A stretch of 64,000 nt of DNA from Peribacillus faecalis. GTDB taxonomy: Bacteria; Bacillota; Bacilli; Bacillales; DSM-1321. Shown here in pieces: positions 50,157 through 58,566 of the stretch. The position numbers and the translations under genes are program-made. Below the pieces are notes generated by a model. The model was not told the origin of the DNA. It searched no databases and saw only the letters and a program-made list of their open reading frames with translations. How positions within the stretch are numbered: position 1 is the stretch's first letter; every line of letters starts with the position of its first letter. The stretch is from NCBI RefSeq assembly GCF_014712675.1, contig NZ_JACXSI010000007.1, positions 26,804 to 90,803 of the forward strand. Direction: 5' to 3'.

Positions 50157-50888
50157 TTAACTAGCCGCATTTAGCCATTGAACCGTTTGCAGAACGATTT
50201 CATCTTGTTGTTCTTTTGCGGATATTGTGGCTTCGCCATCGCCTTTTTGTTTCCCGTACATGCCGAATTGGGCGTGGTTTCCGCCTTTTACTTCATATAG
50301 AGTGGTTTTCGGTGACAATAAATGTTTAGTATCCTCTATTTTCTCTAACGTTGTTAAGCCGTCATGCTCGGCATAAAGGGAGAGAATCGGTATTTCCGTT
50401 TTAGAAAAATCATCGCTGTCGCTCGGATAGGAAGCTAAAAAGATAATTCCGCTAATCTCTTCAGGATGATCATACGCATAGGAAGCGGCTGCTACACCGC
50501 CAAGTGAGTGGCCGCCGACATACCAGTTGTCAATTTCGCTGAACTCTTTCATGATGAGACTCGCCTGGTCGACATCAAAAATAGCGAAGTTGAAAGTGAC
50601 TTTCGGTATAATGACAGTATAGCCGCTGTCTGCCAAGTCTTGTGCGTAGTAGCTGTAAGCTTTCGGCTCTACTTTTGCGCCCGGATAAATAATGACTCCG
50701 CCTTTGGTCTGCTCAGCCGGTTCAAAAACAAGCCAATTTTCTTCCTGCTGAATGTCATCGGTTTTTACGTAAGTATGAAGTTCCTCTGAAGCATTGTATG
50801 TTTGCTGCGACCAAAAATAAAAGCCCGCAAATCCTAGAACACCAATAATTAATAATGTGATTAAACTAACCTTGAGTATTTTTTTCAT
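50157..50888 (-). CDS. Membrane-anchored alpha/beta hydrolase
   Basis: 243 residues with an N-terminal transmembrane or signal anchor (residues 5-27) and an extracellular-type alpha/beta-hydrolase domain: GVIIYPGAKVEPKAYSYYAQ, nucleophile GGHSLGGVAAA (Ser near 128), Asp in YAEHDGLTT, and His in KGGNHAQFG. The intact triad suggests an active esterase-like enzyme (PF12695-like). ATG follows GCGAGGAACC. Confidence 0.88.
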   Translation of the reverse strand: MKKILKVSLITLLIIGVLGFAGFYFWSQQTYNASEELHTYVKTDDIQQEENWLVFEPAEQTKGGVIIYPGAKVEPKAYSYYAQDLADSGYTVIIPKVTFNFAIFDVDQASLIMKEFSEIDNWYVGGHSLGGVAAASYAYDHPEEISGIIFLASYPSDSDDFSKTEIPILSLYAEHDGLTTLEKIEDTKHLLSPKTTLYEVKGGNHAQFGMYGKQKGDGEATISAKEQQDEIVLQTVQWLNAAS

Positions 50889-51080
50889 AAGGTTCCTCGC
50901 TTTTCTTTTTGCATGCTTATTTTATCATATGTAGAAATTGCTGTTGGACTGGATATTTTTGTTTCTTTTTGTTTCCGAATTATTTTACAATTTCATATTT
51001 TAGGTTAATGTTTATTTTTATAATATAATGTATTTCGTAGTAATAAATTGAAATTATGAAGAAAGGTTTTAGAATTTTTC

Positions 51081-52337
51081 ATGAAAAACTTTTGGGCAAA
51101 TTATAAGTTAACTATTTTATTGCTGATCGGGATTACGATTGGCGGGATAGCAGGGGTTGTCTTTGGTACGGATGCTTCTGTTGTGAAACCGTTCGGGGAC
51201 TTGTTCTTGAACATGATGTTCGTTATTATCGTACCTCTTGTTTTCTTCAGTATCGCTTCTGCAATCGCTAACATGAATGGCATGAAGAGACTTGGGAAAA
51301 TCATGCTTAGTATCGTTGTCGTTTTCCTTTTCACAGCGACAATTTCTGCCGTGCTTGGCATAGTAGGTGTATCTGTCATGAATCCGCTTGAAGGAACAGA
51401 TGTTCAAGCGATTAAGGAGGCAATGGTTTCCACTGACACAGTTGAAGTAATAGAGGAAATTTCCTTCCTGGATAAACTTGTGCAAACAGTGACCGTTTCA
51501 GACTTCTCCATGTTATTATCCAAAAGCAATATGCTCCAGCTGATTATCTTTTCCATCTTGTTTGGATTGGCAACAGCTGTTTCCAAAGAAAAGGGTGCAC
51601 CAATTGCTGCCTTCCTGACATCGGGAACAGAAGTGATGATGAAAATGGTGTCATTCATCATGTATTATGCACCAATCGGTTTAGGGTGTTATTTCGCGTC
51701 CGTTGTCGGAGATTTGGGGGCATCTATTCTTGAAGGATATGCTCGAACATTTATTTTATATCTTATTCTAACTATCATCTATTTTATCGGTTTCTTTACG
51801 CTGTATGCCTTTATGGCCGGCGGGAAGCTTGGCGTGAATATATTTTGGAAAAACGTACTGCCTCCTTCCGTTACCGCGGTAGCGACTTGTTCAAGTGCTG
51901 CATCGATTCCGGTCAACCTGGCGTCTACTAAAAAGATGGGTGTGCCTCTGGATATTGCTGAAACGGTAATCCCGCTTGGCGCCAATACACATAAGGATGG
52001 TTCTGTCCTTGGGGGTGTGTTTAAAATCGTCTTCTTATTTACCTTGTTCGGCAAAGATATGACCAGCTTTACAAGCATATTGACCATCTTTGCTGTTTCA
52101 TTCTTGGTAGGAGCTGTCATGGGGGCGATTCCAGGCGGCGGCATGATTGGTGAAATGCTAATTTTAAGTGTGTTTGGCTTCCCGGTTGAAGCACTGCCGT
52201 TAATTGCTGTAATCTCTACGATCATTGATGCACCAGCAACATTGCTGAATAGTACAGGAAATACTGTCTGTGCGATGATGGTAACCCGTTTGGTAGAAGG
52301 AAAGAATTGGCTGAAGAAATCATTGAAAGCAGCGTGA
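51081..52337 (+). CDS. Dicarboxylate/amino acid:cation symporter (DAACS family)
   Basis: 418 residues with eight helices plus two re-entrant hairpins. SLC1-family motifs are visible: VPLVFFSIASAIANM, the serine-rich hairpin ATCSSAASIPV and the IPLGANTHKDGSVLGGVFKI block, then LLNSTGNTVCAMMVTR with the Na+/substrate Asn. Relatives transport glutamate, aspartate, C4-dicarboxylates or serine/threonine with Na+ or H+. The missing NMDG Asp signature (here THKDGS) points away from classic GltP. GAAAGG precedes ATG. Confidence 0.9.
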   Translation: MKNFWANYKLTILLLIGITIGGIAGVVFGTDASVVKPFGDLFLNMMFVIIVPLVFFSIASAIANMNGMKRLGKIMLSIVVVFLFTATISAVLGIVGVSVMNPLEGTDVQAIKEAMVSTDTVEVIEEISFLDKLVQTVTVSDFSMLLSKSNMLQLIIFSILFGLATAVSKEKGAPIAAFLTSGTEVMMKMVSFIMYYAPIGLGCYFASVVGDLGASILEGYARTFILYLILTIIYFIGFFTLYAFMAGGKLGVNIFWKNVLPPSVTAVATCSSAASIPVNLASTKKMGVPLDIAETVIPLGANTHKDGSVLGGVFKIVFLFTLFGKDMTSFTSILTIFAVSFLVGAVMGAIPGGGMIGEMLILSVFGFPVEALPLIAVISTIIDAPATLLNSTGNTVCAMMVTRLVEGKNWLKKSLKAA

Positions 52338-52368
52338 TTCTAAACCGTATATATTACTAGAAAAAAAT

Positions 52369-52406
52369 TGTCCCAAGTGAAGATACAATCACTTGGGATT
52401 TATTTT
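52369..52406 (+). terminator. Terminator after the symporter gene
   Basis: TCCCAAGTGA and TCACTTGGGA are perfect arms around AGATACAA, followed by TTTATTTT. Confidence 0.85.
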
Positions 52407-52524
52407 ATGTTTCGTTCTATACGGAAACAGTTTAGTTTTAGAAGAAACCGGGACAAAGAGTCTGACCTCTTGAAGCACTCTATCATATGATAATGTGCAG
52501 TTACATTTTAATAGGGGTGAGATT

Positions 52525-53379
52525 ATGTTCTATCATATAAAAGAGCTTCAGTATAATGCGAAACCGGAGAGACCGGACCCTATTCTTGCAAAGTATATGC
52601 AAGAGTTATTAGGAGGGCAGTTTGGAGAAATCTCTGTCGCTATGCAATATCTTTTCCAAGGCTGGAATGTTCGTGGAAATGGGAAATATAAAGATTTGCT
52701 GATGGACACTGGAACGGAAGAGCTTGCTCATATTGAGATGCTGGCGACGATGATTGCACGGTTATTGGATGGAGCGCCGGTACAAGAACAAGAAGAAGCC
52801 GCCAAAGATCCGATTGTCGGCGCCATTCTCGGCGGAATGAATCCGCAGCATATTATTGTTTCAGGATTGGGAGCGATGCCGGCAGATAGTGTCGGAAACC
52901 GTTGGAAAGCCGATTATATTGCGGCGAGCGGTAATTTGCTTGCTGATTTCAGAGCCAATTTAAATGCCGAATCTCAAGGAAGATTGCAGGCAGTAAGGGT
53001 GTATGAAGCAACGGCGGATAAAGGTGTAAGAGATATGTTGTCGTGGTTAATCGCTCGAGATACAATGCATCAAAACCAATGGTTAGCAGCCATTCAAGAA
53101 CTGGAGGCAAAAGAGAATATCGTTGTGCCGAGTACTTTCCCGCGAGAACTGGAAAAACGTGAAGTTTCCTATACGCTATTCAACTTCTCAAAAGGCAACG
53201 AAAGTGCAAAAGGCAGATGGGCAAATGGAAGAAGTCTTGATGGGGAGGGCACCTTCAAATACGTTGAAAGTCCAAAACCGTTAGCTGACAAGCCAGTATT
53301 AGCTCCTGCTCCGCCTTATATCCACAATACACGTCCTTCTCTTCTTAAGAATGATATGATTCCTCCTAGTAATTGCTGA
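52525..53379 (+). CDS. Manganese catalase
   Basis: 284 residues. Decomposes hydrogen peroxide at a di-manganese centre in a ferritin-like four-helix bundle. Metal-site blocks: LLGGQFGEISVAMQYLFQGW, GTEELAHIEMLATMI (E-x-x-H) and NLNAESQGRLQAVRVYEATA, RDTMHQNQW (E/H pair). The length and the Pro-rich tail match YdbD/CotJC relatives; it may serve vegetative cells or spores. ATG 52525 follows AGGGGTGAG. Confidence 0.93.
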   Translation: MFYHIKELQYNAKPERPDPILAKYMQELLGGQFGEISVAMQYLFQGWNVRGNGKYKDLLMDTGTEELAHIEMLATMIARLLDGAPVQEQEEAAKDPIVGAILGGMNPQHIIVSGLGAMPADSVGNRWKADYIAASGNLLADFRANLNAESQGRLQAVRVYEATADKGVRDMLSWLIARDTMHQNQWLAAIQELEAKENIVVPSTFPRELEKREVSYTLFNFSKGNESAKGRWANGRSLDGEGTFKYVESPKPLADKPVLAPAPPYIHNTRPSLLKNDMIPPSNC

Positions 53380-53400
53380 TCAGGAGGGAGTAACTAGTAA

Positions 53401-53440
53401 ATCGCAACAATCTATTTAGTATTGTTGCGATTTTTTTATT
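53401..53440. terminator. Terminator shared by Mn catalase and the convergent GNAT gene
   Basis: ATCGCAACAAT and ATTGTTGCGAT are perfect arms around CTATTTAGT with a T-run on the plus strand. It touches the stop of the GNAT gene. Confidence 0.85.
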
Positions 53441-54002
53441 ATAAAGTTTTCTGCATATGATCATATTGATGGCCGCTGATGACGATATCTCCTACTTTTT
53501 TGAATTGAAGTTTGGAGTAAAGCTCTTTCGCTTTCGGGTTCGCCAAATCGACATTCAGTCCGACTGTTTGGTAGCCTTCGCTTTTGGCAAGCCGGCTCAT
53601 TTCTTCAATTAGTAGGGAACCGATACCTAATCCTCTGTGTGTATCTTTAACGACAAGCGAATCAATATACCACTCATTTGGAAAAGTCTCTCTGTCCACA
53701 AATAGTATTTCTTCCGGGTGGTAGCCATTTTTTAATAAAATATCTTGAAACGGCTGATCAATGAGTTGTTCAACTTCAGCGGGATAGCCGTAGATGACCC
53801 CTGCAATTTCACCGTCAACTTCATATACTAAACCGTGCTTGTAACTGTAGCGATAGTTAGGATCCAAAAAAGCTTCTGCAATCATATTAGTCAATGTATC
53901 TTTATGGATTTTTTCTAAAAGCGGCAGCTCCATCTCTTCGAATATTTCCCATAAAAGAGTGACAATTTCTTTGCCTTCTTTCTTGTCTGCAAAACGAATC
54001 AT
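53439..54002 (-). CDS. GNAT family N-acetyltransferase
   Basis: 187 residues: WYIDSLVVKDTHRGLGIGSL contains the acetyl-CoA loop (H-R-G-L-G-I-G-S), LNVDLANPKAKELYSKLQFK the C-terminal motif. Full GNAT fold with an intact N-terminal helix pair. The start has GGAAG upstream. Substrate unknown. Confidence 0.9.
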   Translation of the reverse strand: MIRFADKKEGKEIVTLLWEIFEEMELPLLEKIHKDTLTNMIAEAFLDPNYRYSYKHGLVYEVDGEIAGVIYGYPAEVEQLIDQPFQDILLKNGYHPEEILFVDRETFPNEWYIDSLVVKDTHRGLGIGSLLIEEMSRLAKSEGYQTVGLNVDLANPKAKELYSKLQFKKVGDIVISGHQYDHMQKTL

Positions 54003-54113
54003 TATTGTTTAACTTCCTTTCAAACCTTTAAATCATGACTGATTACACAGTAAGTTTAACGTTTAAAGGAGGAAGTATGTATTGGGAAATAAATGAAATT
54101 TACGTTCGATGTA

Positions 54114-54311
54114 TTATGGCGCTGGTTGAGCAGAATAGGCAATATCGTACGTTTGGAAGATGCTGTATAAGGCTGGTGCTTCAGCTTTCAAGTGCGGATT
54201 GTTCCATAAAATAATTTGCGAGCCGTCGTCCAATATAAACGCATATTCTTCAAATAACGGGTTCTGTTTTCGAGTACAAAATTTAAAAAAGTATATGAAA
54301 AAGGGTATCAA
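54114..54311 (-). pseudogene. C-terminal remnant of a hypothetical gene
   Basis: The last ~50 codons (NPLFEEYAFILDDGSQIILW, then NNPHLKAEAPALYSIFQTYD) look coding, but the nominal start lies inside a terminator hairpin and has no ribosome binding site. I read it as a 5'-truncated gene next to the left edge of the 54.3-59.2 kb accessory block. Confidence 0.45.
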
Positions 54312-54340
54312 ATCGCAATGATTTGGATACCCTTTTTTTA
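54298..54340. terminator. Strong bidirectional terminator
   Basis: AAAAGGGTATCAAATC and GATTTGGATACCCTTTT pair with one bulge around GCAAT; T-runs on both strands. Confidence 0.8.
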
Positions 54341-54388
54341 TTGATATAAATGGATTCTTTGAGTATTAGTATCCTTTTTGGCATACCA

Positions 54389-54439
54389 ATTCGCACATTA
54401 AGAAGTGATGTTACAGAAAGTTCTGTAACGCTGCGAATA
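54389..54439. promoter_or_regulatory. Nested palindrome upstream of the small gene, operator or element end
   Basis: GTTACAGAA (54410-54418) and TTCTGTAAC (54421-54429) are perfect arms with an AG centre. Outside them ATTCGC and GCGAAT form a second pair. The site lies 72 nt before the ATG of the small protein. Confidence 0.6.
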
Positions 54440-54501
54440 CATAATCTTTTTTCCACTCGAATTAAATGTTGTGTTAATTTACTTAAAAGGAAGTGAGAAC
54501 A

Positions 54502-54732
54502 ATGAAATTCATAGAACCTAAATACTCGAAAGTGGAACCAATCGAATATAGACTATCCGAAAAAACCCGTAAACTAATTAATCATTATGCCGTTTATACC
54601 GGTTTGACAGATAGCCAAGTATTAGAAGAATTCCTTCAAAATTTATTGGAGGATGAAGGATTTATTGAACATATTAATTCTTTAAGAAATAATATCCGAA
54701 TTAAGAGGGAGTTTGGTTTAACTGATGAGTAA
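54502..54732 (+). CDS. Small DNA-binding-like accessory protein
   Basis: 76 residues: MKFIEPKYSKVEPIEYRLSE, then helices KTRKLINHYAVYTGLTDSQV and LEEFLQNLLEDEGF. The strand-helix-helix pattern suggests a ribbon-helix-helix-like fold. AAAGGAAGTGAG precedes ATG. It overlaps the large transposase-like gene by 8 nt, so they are translated together. It may regulate or assist that protein through the nearby palindrome. Confidence 0.65.
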   Translation: MKFIEPKYSKVEPIEYRLSEKTRKLINHYAVYTGLTDSQVLEEFLQNLLEDEGFIEHINSLRNNIRIKREFGLTDE

Positions 54733-56662
54733 GATGAAGCGATTGGCTGCTACAAATGATGAACTAATGCGGATTGAAAGTCCTTTTTCGGAAGATGAAT
54801 TAAACGAAAGAAACGATTTATATGATAAATTGTCACCAAAACAATTCAGAACACGCTTTAGTAAAGGGATTTTTCAACCTGTTAAAATCGAGTTAAATGG
54901 GAAGATCTACACAATACAAGTCAATCATTGTGCGAATCCATTTTGTAAACATTATGGCTTGGAACAAATGAATTACAAAGGAAAAGCTAAGAGGTATAAA
55001 TTGTCGGGTAATGATGCCGAAAAGGTCATCATATGCGGAAATGATAATCGGAATCAAGATGGAATTCCCTCACTGAATTGTACAACACGTACTAAATCAA
55101 ATTGGTCAGTGGCTACTGAAATTGAACGATTAAACCGAATTAACACTATTGTACCAATTAAACCTGACTATGTTTTTCATAAAGAAACGTGCTCTTTAGA
55201 GACAACGCCTTTTTTAAATCCAAAAGACTTTTACAAAAGGGGGACTAGCACCTCGAATTCACAACGGTATCAGTGTAAAACTTGTAAAAAATTTACTAAT
55301 GTTTTGCCTGATAAGAAACGTAATACAGGTTATCACCAGCAAAGAAATGATGTACTAGTTAAATTTGCAGATCACTTAATTAATCACGTTGCTGTGTCTA
55401 GAACTTGCCATTTATTAAAAATAGGTCGAGGTACTTATTATTCTAAACTTGAATGGTTATATCGATGTTGCCTAGAATTCTTAGAGACCAGGGAAACGAA
55501 AGCTTTTGAGAAGAAGCCATTTGATGAAATATGGGTTAATACCGATAAGATGATGTATGTATTGAACAATGTTAGGAAAAAGGGAGAATCTATTAAGTCT
55601 AAGCCTTCTTCAGCGGAAAAACAATTACCAACACAAGTCGTGATTAGTAGTGAACACCATTCCCGGTATGTTTTTAGAGCCGATGTTTGTTTTGATTGGG
55701 AAATCGCAAAACAACAAATTTTAGGCGATACCTTATTTTACAAAGACGATCATTTAAATGACTTTTTAAGTAAAAATGCTCGTTTTAATCAATACGGCTT
55801 ACACCCAATAAAGCCCACTCAAAATGATACACAAACAATGGAAGAGTATTTTCGGCAGCTAGAGGAATATAATATGAGGTTTGTATATGTTGATGGATTA
55901 CACGTTAATCAGACTTATACAACAATGGCACACCTCTGGCTAATTAAACAAATGATTAAATCTCCTAAGTGGCGTTTTATCACAGATGATGATAATTCAT
56001 TGACTACTTCAATAAATCGTATCTTTACGGAAGAAATAAAGAAAAAATATGCTTATTTATTTATTTGCAGAGTTAATAAGTCTCTTTCACGAGCTGACGC
56101 ATTTAAGGAATATATTCAATCAATTAGAGATTTAAGGGAATGGGGAAAATCAAAAGGTATTGAAGAAAAAGATGTGCAGCTTTTAGCATATTACTTCTTA
56201 GAAGAACAACTTAAGGCTCACAAATTCCATAAGGAGAATTCCACATTATATGGAGATACCTACAATTGTTATGCAAAAAACCCCATTGAACATCCACTTG
56301 GTATGAAAGATAGAGGAAAAAGAATAATCGATTGTTTGACTGATATGACGCATCTACCGACTGGGATCTTTGCCCAATTTATTGATAAAGTTAACGATAA
56401 CTCCGTTAATGCCTTTTTACAGGAAATACGAAGATGCATTTCTGTATTAGAAAGACCATTGGTAACTTCTCGTGGTGATGGGAAATCCTATATTTACAGT
56501 AACTTCAACCCCAAATATGCACAGATGAGCATTACGATTCTCCGTACCTTTTATAACTTTTGTCAACCTGTTAAAATCGGAGATTCAGAAAAGACTCCGG
56601 CACAACATTTAGGAATCGCAAACAAGGCATATAAATGGGAAGACATTATATACAAACGATAA
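54725..56662 (+). CDS. Large zinc-ribbon transposase/integrase-like protein
   Basis: 645 residues. Two Cys clusters (HCANPFCKHYG with later CGND and LNCTT; RYQCKTCKKFTNV) suggest zinc ribbons, followed by a helix-turn-helix region (NHVAVSRTCHLLKIGRGTYY). The core is RNase H-like by pattern: IWVNTDKMMYVLNN, RYVFRADVCFDW, FVYVDGLHVNQTYTTMAHLW, FITDDDNSLTTSINRIF. The end KTPAQHLGIANKAYKWEDII resembles C termini of IS1-like DDE transposases. I could not place the last catalytic Glu with certainty. Function inferred only; no clear terminal inverted repeats were found. A terminator follows. Confidence 0.65.
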   Translation: MSKMKRLAATNDELMRIESPFSEDELNERNDLYDKLSPKQFRTRFSKGIFQPVKIELNGKIYTIQVNHCANPFCKHYGLEQMNYKGKAKRYKLSGNDAEKVIICGNDNRNQDGIPSLNCTTRTKSNWSVATEIERLNRINTIVPIKPDYVFHKETCSLETTPFLNPKDFYKRGTSTSNSQRYQCKTCKKFTNVLPDKKRNTGYHQQRNDVLVKFADHLINHVAVSRTCHLLKIGRGTYYSKLEWLYRCCLEFLETRETKAFEKKPFDEIWVNTDKMMYVLNNVRKKGESIKSKPSSAEKQLPTQVVISSEHHSRYVFRADVCFDWEIAKQQILGDTLFYKDDHLNDFLSKNARFNQYGLHPIKPTQNDTQTMEEYFRQLEEYNMRFVYVDGLHVNQTYTTMAHLWLIKQMIKSPKWRFITDDDNSLTTSINRIFTEEIKKKYAYLFICRVNKSLSRADAFKEYIQSIRDLREWGKSKGIEEKDVQLLAYYFLEEQLKAHKFHKENSTLYGDTYNCYAKNPIEHPLGMKDRGKRIIDCLTDMTHLPTGIFAQFIDKVNDNSVNAFLQEIRRCISVLERPLVTSRGDGKSYIYSNFNPKYAQMSITILRTFYNFCQPVKIGDSEKTPAQHLGIANKAYKWEDIIYKR

Positions 56663-56702
56663 AAGGCCGCTAGAAAATGACACTGATTTAGATTTACAAA
56701 CA

Positions 56703-56738
56703 AAACCGACTCAAATTTTTGTTTCGAGTCGGTTTCTC
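56703..56738 (+). terminator. Terminator after the transposase-like gene
   Basis: ACCGACTC and GAGTCGGT pair around AAATTTTTGTTTC, followed by TTCTC. Confidence 0.75.
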
Positions 56739-56748
56739 ATTTTATGTT

Positions 56749-56783
56749 TTCTTCAACTAAAGCCCCAGTTAGTGGAATAAGAA
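56749..56783. repeat. Palindromic cassette-boundary repeat R1
   Basis: TTCTTCAACTAA-AGCCCCAG-TTAGTGGAATAAGAA: two imperfectly complementary arms around a C-rich centre. First of five related repeats; it lies at the 3' side of the first minus-strand gene. Confidence 0.75.
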
Positions 56784-56798
56784 TATTTATTAGAAACG

Positions 56799-57179
56799 CT
56801 ACATCTTTTTAGTAATATAGCCTCCAATCCCAATAATGACAACGACCATCAATAAATAAATATACATATATAGAGTTGGTATAGCCCCTTGACCTATAAC
56901 ATCCATAAGAAAAACAAAAACAGCTAAACCGGCAAACGCCAACATTTGTGCATATAGTAAAAACTGTTTTATATTATTAATTATGCGTTCGTCAGAACTT
57001 GGGATGTTATCTCTTCTTTTCATTTTTAGGATAACAACAGCAACGAAAAGTATAAGTCCTCCTGTAAAAAATCCGGCTAAAACCTCAATCGGAAAGGTTC
57101 CTTTCACTAAAAATACTATTATTGAACCAATAATCCCACCAAAGATAATCCAAGCAATTCGATATAATATGGTTTTCAT
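56799..57179 (-). CDS. DUF2178-like four-helix membrane protein
   Basis: 126 residues with helices near 8-24, 30-50, 73-93 and 100-121 and a charged central loop (KMKRRDNIPSSDERIINNIK). This composition and its position 23 nt after an XRE-type regulator gene are typical of the common regulator-DUF2178 pairs of Firmicutes, where the membrane protein may modulate the regulator. GGGGGAAAG precedes ATG. Confidence 0.75.
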   Translation of the reverse strand: MKTILYRIAWIIFGGIIGSIIVFLVKGTFPIEVLAGFFTGGLILFVAVVILKMKRRDNIPSSDERIINNIKQFLLYAQMLAFAGLAVFVFLMDVIGQGAIPTLYMYIYLLMVVVIIGIGGYITKKM

Positions 57180-57202
57180 TTCTCTTTCCCCCTTGTTGTC
57201 AT

Positions 57203-57421
57203 CTAATTCTTTTCCTCATTAGAACGATCTAAATAAAACAATTCCTCGATTGGTACATTAAAATATTCAATTAGCTTTAGTGCAAGTTCTAAACTAGGAT
57301 TATACTTATTCTTCTCTATTGCGTTTATAGTTTGGCGTGTTATTTGAAGATCTTCAGCCATTTTAACTTGCGTAATTCCTTTTTTCTGACGAATTTCTCT
57401 AATGTGATTTATTACTCTCAT
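57203..57421 (-). CDS. XRE/Cro-type helix-turn-helix regulator
   Basis: 72 residues: IREIRQKKGITQVKMAEDLQ, then ITRQTINAIEKNKYNPSLEL, a textbook HTH_3 domain ending ALKLIEYFNVPIEELFYL. ATG 57421 follows AAAGGAGG. Upstream lie a 16-bp perfect palindrome and a 46-bp inverted repeat sharing the GTAAAGATAT core, probable operators for autoregulation. Forms an operon with the downstream membrane gene. Confidence 0.9.
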   Translation of the reverse strand: MRVINHIREIRQKKGITQVKMAEDLQITRQTINAIEKNKYNPSLELALKLIEYFNVPIEELFYLDRSNEEKN

Positions 57422-57441
57422 TATCAATCCTCCTTTAATAC

Positions 57442-57457
57442 GTAAAGATATCTTTAC
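57442..57457. promoter_or_regulatory. Operator-like perfect palindrome
   Basis: GTAAAGATATCTTTAC is a perfect 16-bp palindrome, 20 nt before the regulator's start codon. Confidence 0.7.
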
Positions 57458-57470
57458 ATACATATTACAA

Positions 57471-57516
57471 AAAATACCTTTCTCTGTAAAGATATGTTTA
57501 CAGAGAAAGGTATTTT
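57471..57516. promoter_or_regulatory. 46-bp inverted repeat (operator and/or terminator)
   Basis: AAAATACCTTTCTCTGTAAA and TTTACAGAGAAAGGTATTTT are perfect 20-base arms around GATATG. The inner part TGTAAAGATATGTTTACA repeats the operator motif. On the minus strand the hairpin is followed by TTTTTTG, so it may also terminate transcripts from the gene at 57622-58053. Confidence 0.75.
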
Positions 57517-57616
57517 CCTTCTTCCACTAACCTGCTTCGTTAGCGGCATAACAAAAAAAGAGCTGATCACACACAGCCCTCGATATTGGAGTAAAGCCCC
57601 CGTTACTTTAAGTAAA
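57511..57616. repeat. Palindromic cassette-boundary repeat R2 (long form)
   Basis: Core TTCTTCCACTAACCTGCTTC-GTTAGCGGCATAAC, then AAAAAGAGCTGATCACACAC-AGCCCT and AAAGCCCCCGTTA. The downstream part recurs in R4, so the full unit is about 95 nt with two hairpins. Confidence 0.75.
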
Positions 57617-57621
57617 AAGTT

Positions 57622-58053
57622 TCACAATTCAACAACATCTAGTTTCTTTACTTCTTCTGGAAATAGAAAACTAATTAGTTTTTTGAACATACCTTGTTGA
57701 TACATACATAAGAGGATTTCTTGAATAATTTCTTCATATTTTATATTTAAAGTAGATGAAATTATAGCAATTGTTTGATTTAAAGTCGGTAAATCTTTTT
57801 CAAACAACTCAGATGGGTATTCTGTATCTATCCTTAAAGAATCTTGTTCTTGGTTTAAACGGCTTGATAGATGGAACATAATATATTCAAGTTTCTTTTT
57901 ATCTTCTTCAAAAATACCTAGAGAAAGAAGTTTATGCCAGTATGGGTATTTTGAATTAGGTTCCATTAAGATAGAAAGACGCATTAAACTCTTTTCTAAA
58001 GAATAAATTTTCCCCTCTAATTCTTCTATTTTGTTTTGCTGTTCATCATTCAT
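57622..58053 (-). CDS. DUF1878/YhaI-like hypothetical protein
   Basis: 143 residues. A coiled-coil start (QQNKIEELEGKIYSLEKSLM) is followed by YPYWHKLLSLGIFEEDKKKL and a C-terminal MYQQGMFKKLISFLF, collinear with YhaI/DUF1878 proteins of Bacillus, which have no known function. GGGGAAT precedes ATG. It is the single gene of its palindrome-bounded unit (R2 at its 3' side, R3 at its 5' side). Confidence 0.65.
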   Translation of the reverse strand: MNDEQQNKIEELEGKIYSLEKSLMRLSILMEPNSKYPYWHKLLSLGIFEEDKKKLEYIMFHLSSRLNQEQDSLRIDTEYPSELFEKDLPTLNQTIAIISSTLNIKYEEIIQEILLCMYQQGMFKKLISFLFPEEVKKLDVVEL

Positions 58054-58103
58054 ATTAATTCCCCTCCAATATAAATAAATCCTTTGCTAAGTTGAATAAT
58101 ACC

Positions 58104-58190
58104 TTGTTCAACTAAACTGCCCCTTTACTTCCATAAGAAGTTCAATATAAAAGAGCATTAATCATTCCTGAAACAACGGCTCGTTAGTTT
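58104..58190. repeat. Palindromic cassette-boundary repeat R3 (diverged)
   Basis: TTGTTCAACTAAACTGCCCC-TTTACTTCCATAAGAA, followed by AAAGAGC and later GGCTCGTTAGTTTAAAT. The second arm is degenerate. An additional inverted AGTTGAATAA lies just outside. Confidence 0.6.
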
Positions 58191-58211
58191 AAATACATTT
58201 GAAACTAATAG

Positions 58212-58445
58212 TTATCCAACATAATTCTTAAAACACCAAACCACAAGATTCATACTCACTATTCCCCAAGCTGTGATACTCACTATCCACCAAATTACCG
58301 ATTTTGCTTTAGCCTTTGAACTTTCCTCGTCTTCCATATTTGCTTTTATAAAAGCGACCTTACTTTCCATACCTTTTTTCATATAAGCGAGAACAACAAA
58401 TCCGATTATTATGAAACCAATAGCTATCCAGAATAACAAGTCCAC
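58212..58445 (-). CDS. Two-helix membrane protein
   Basis: 77 residues with helices near 3-21 and 49-70 and a charged middle (KKGMESKVAFIKANMEDEES). GTG 58445 is preceded by AAAGGG at a long spacing; TTG two codons later is an alternative. Sole gene between repeats R3 and R4. Function unknown. Confidence 0.6.
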   Translation of the reverse strand: MDLLFWIAIGFIIIGFVVLAYMKKGMESKVAFIKANMEDEESSKAKAKSVIWWIVSITAWGIVSMNLVVWCFKNYVG

Positions 58446-58468
58446 CTTTTATAACACCCTTTCCTTTA

Positions 58469-58560
58469 AATCCTCTTTATTCAACTAACCTGCCCCGTTT
58501 ATGGAATATGAAAAAAGAGCTGATTAACAGCCCTGATATAAAGTATAGCCTCCGTTAATG
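58469..58560. repeat. Palindromic cassette-boundary repeat R4 (long form)
   Basis: TTCAACTAACCTGCCCCGTT-TATGGAATATG, then AAAAAAGAGCTGATTAACAG-CCCTGATAT and AGCCTCCGTTA. Collinear with R2 for about 90 nt. Confidence 0.75.
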
Positions 58561-58566
58561 AGAGTT

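Noticed and set aside
54389-56800. Search for terminal inverted repeats around the transposase-like pair
   Set aside because: No convincing matching ends found by eye; the palindrome at 54410 has no counterpart after the gene.
57471-57516. Long inverted repeat considered as an insertion sequence end
   Set aside because: No transposase between arms; better explained as operator/terminator.
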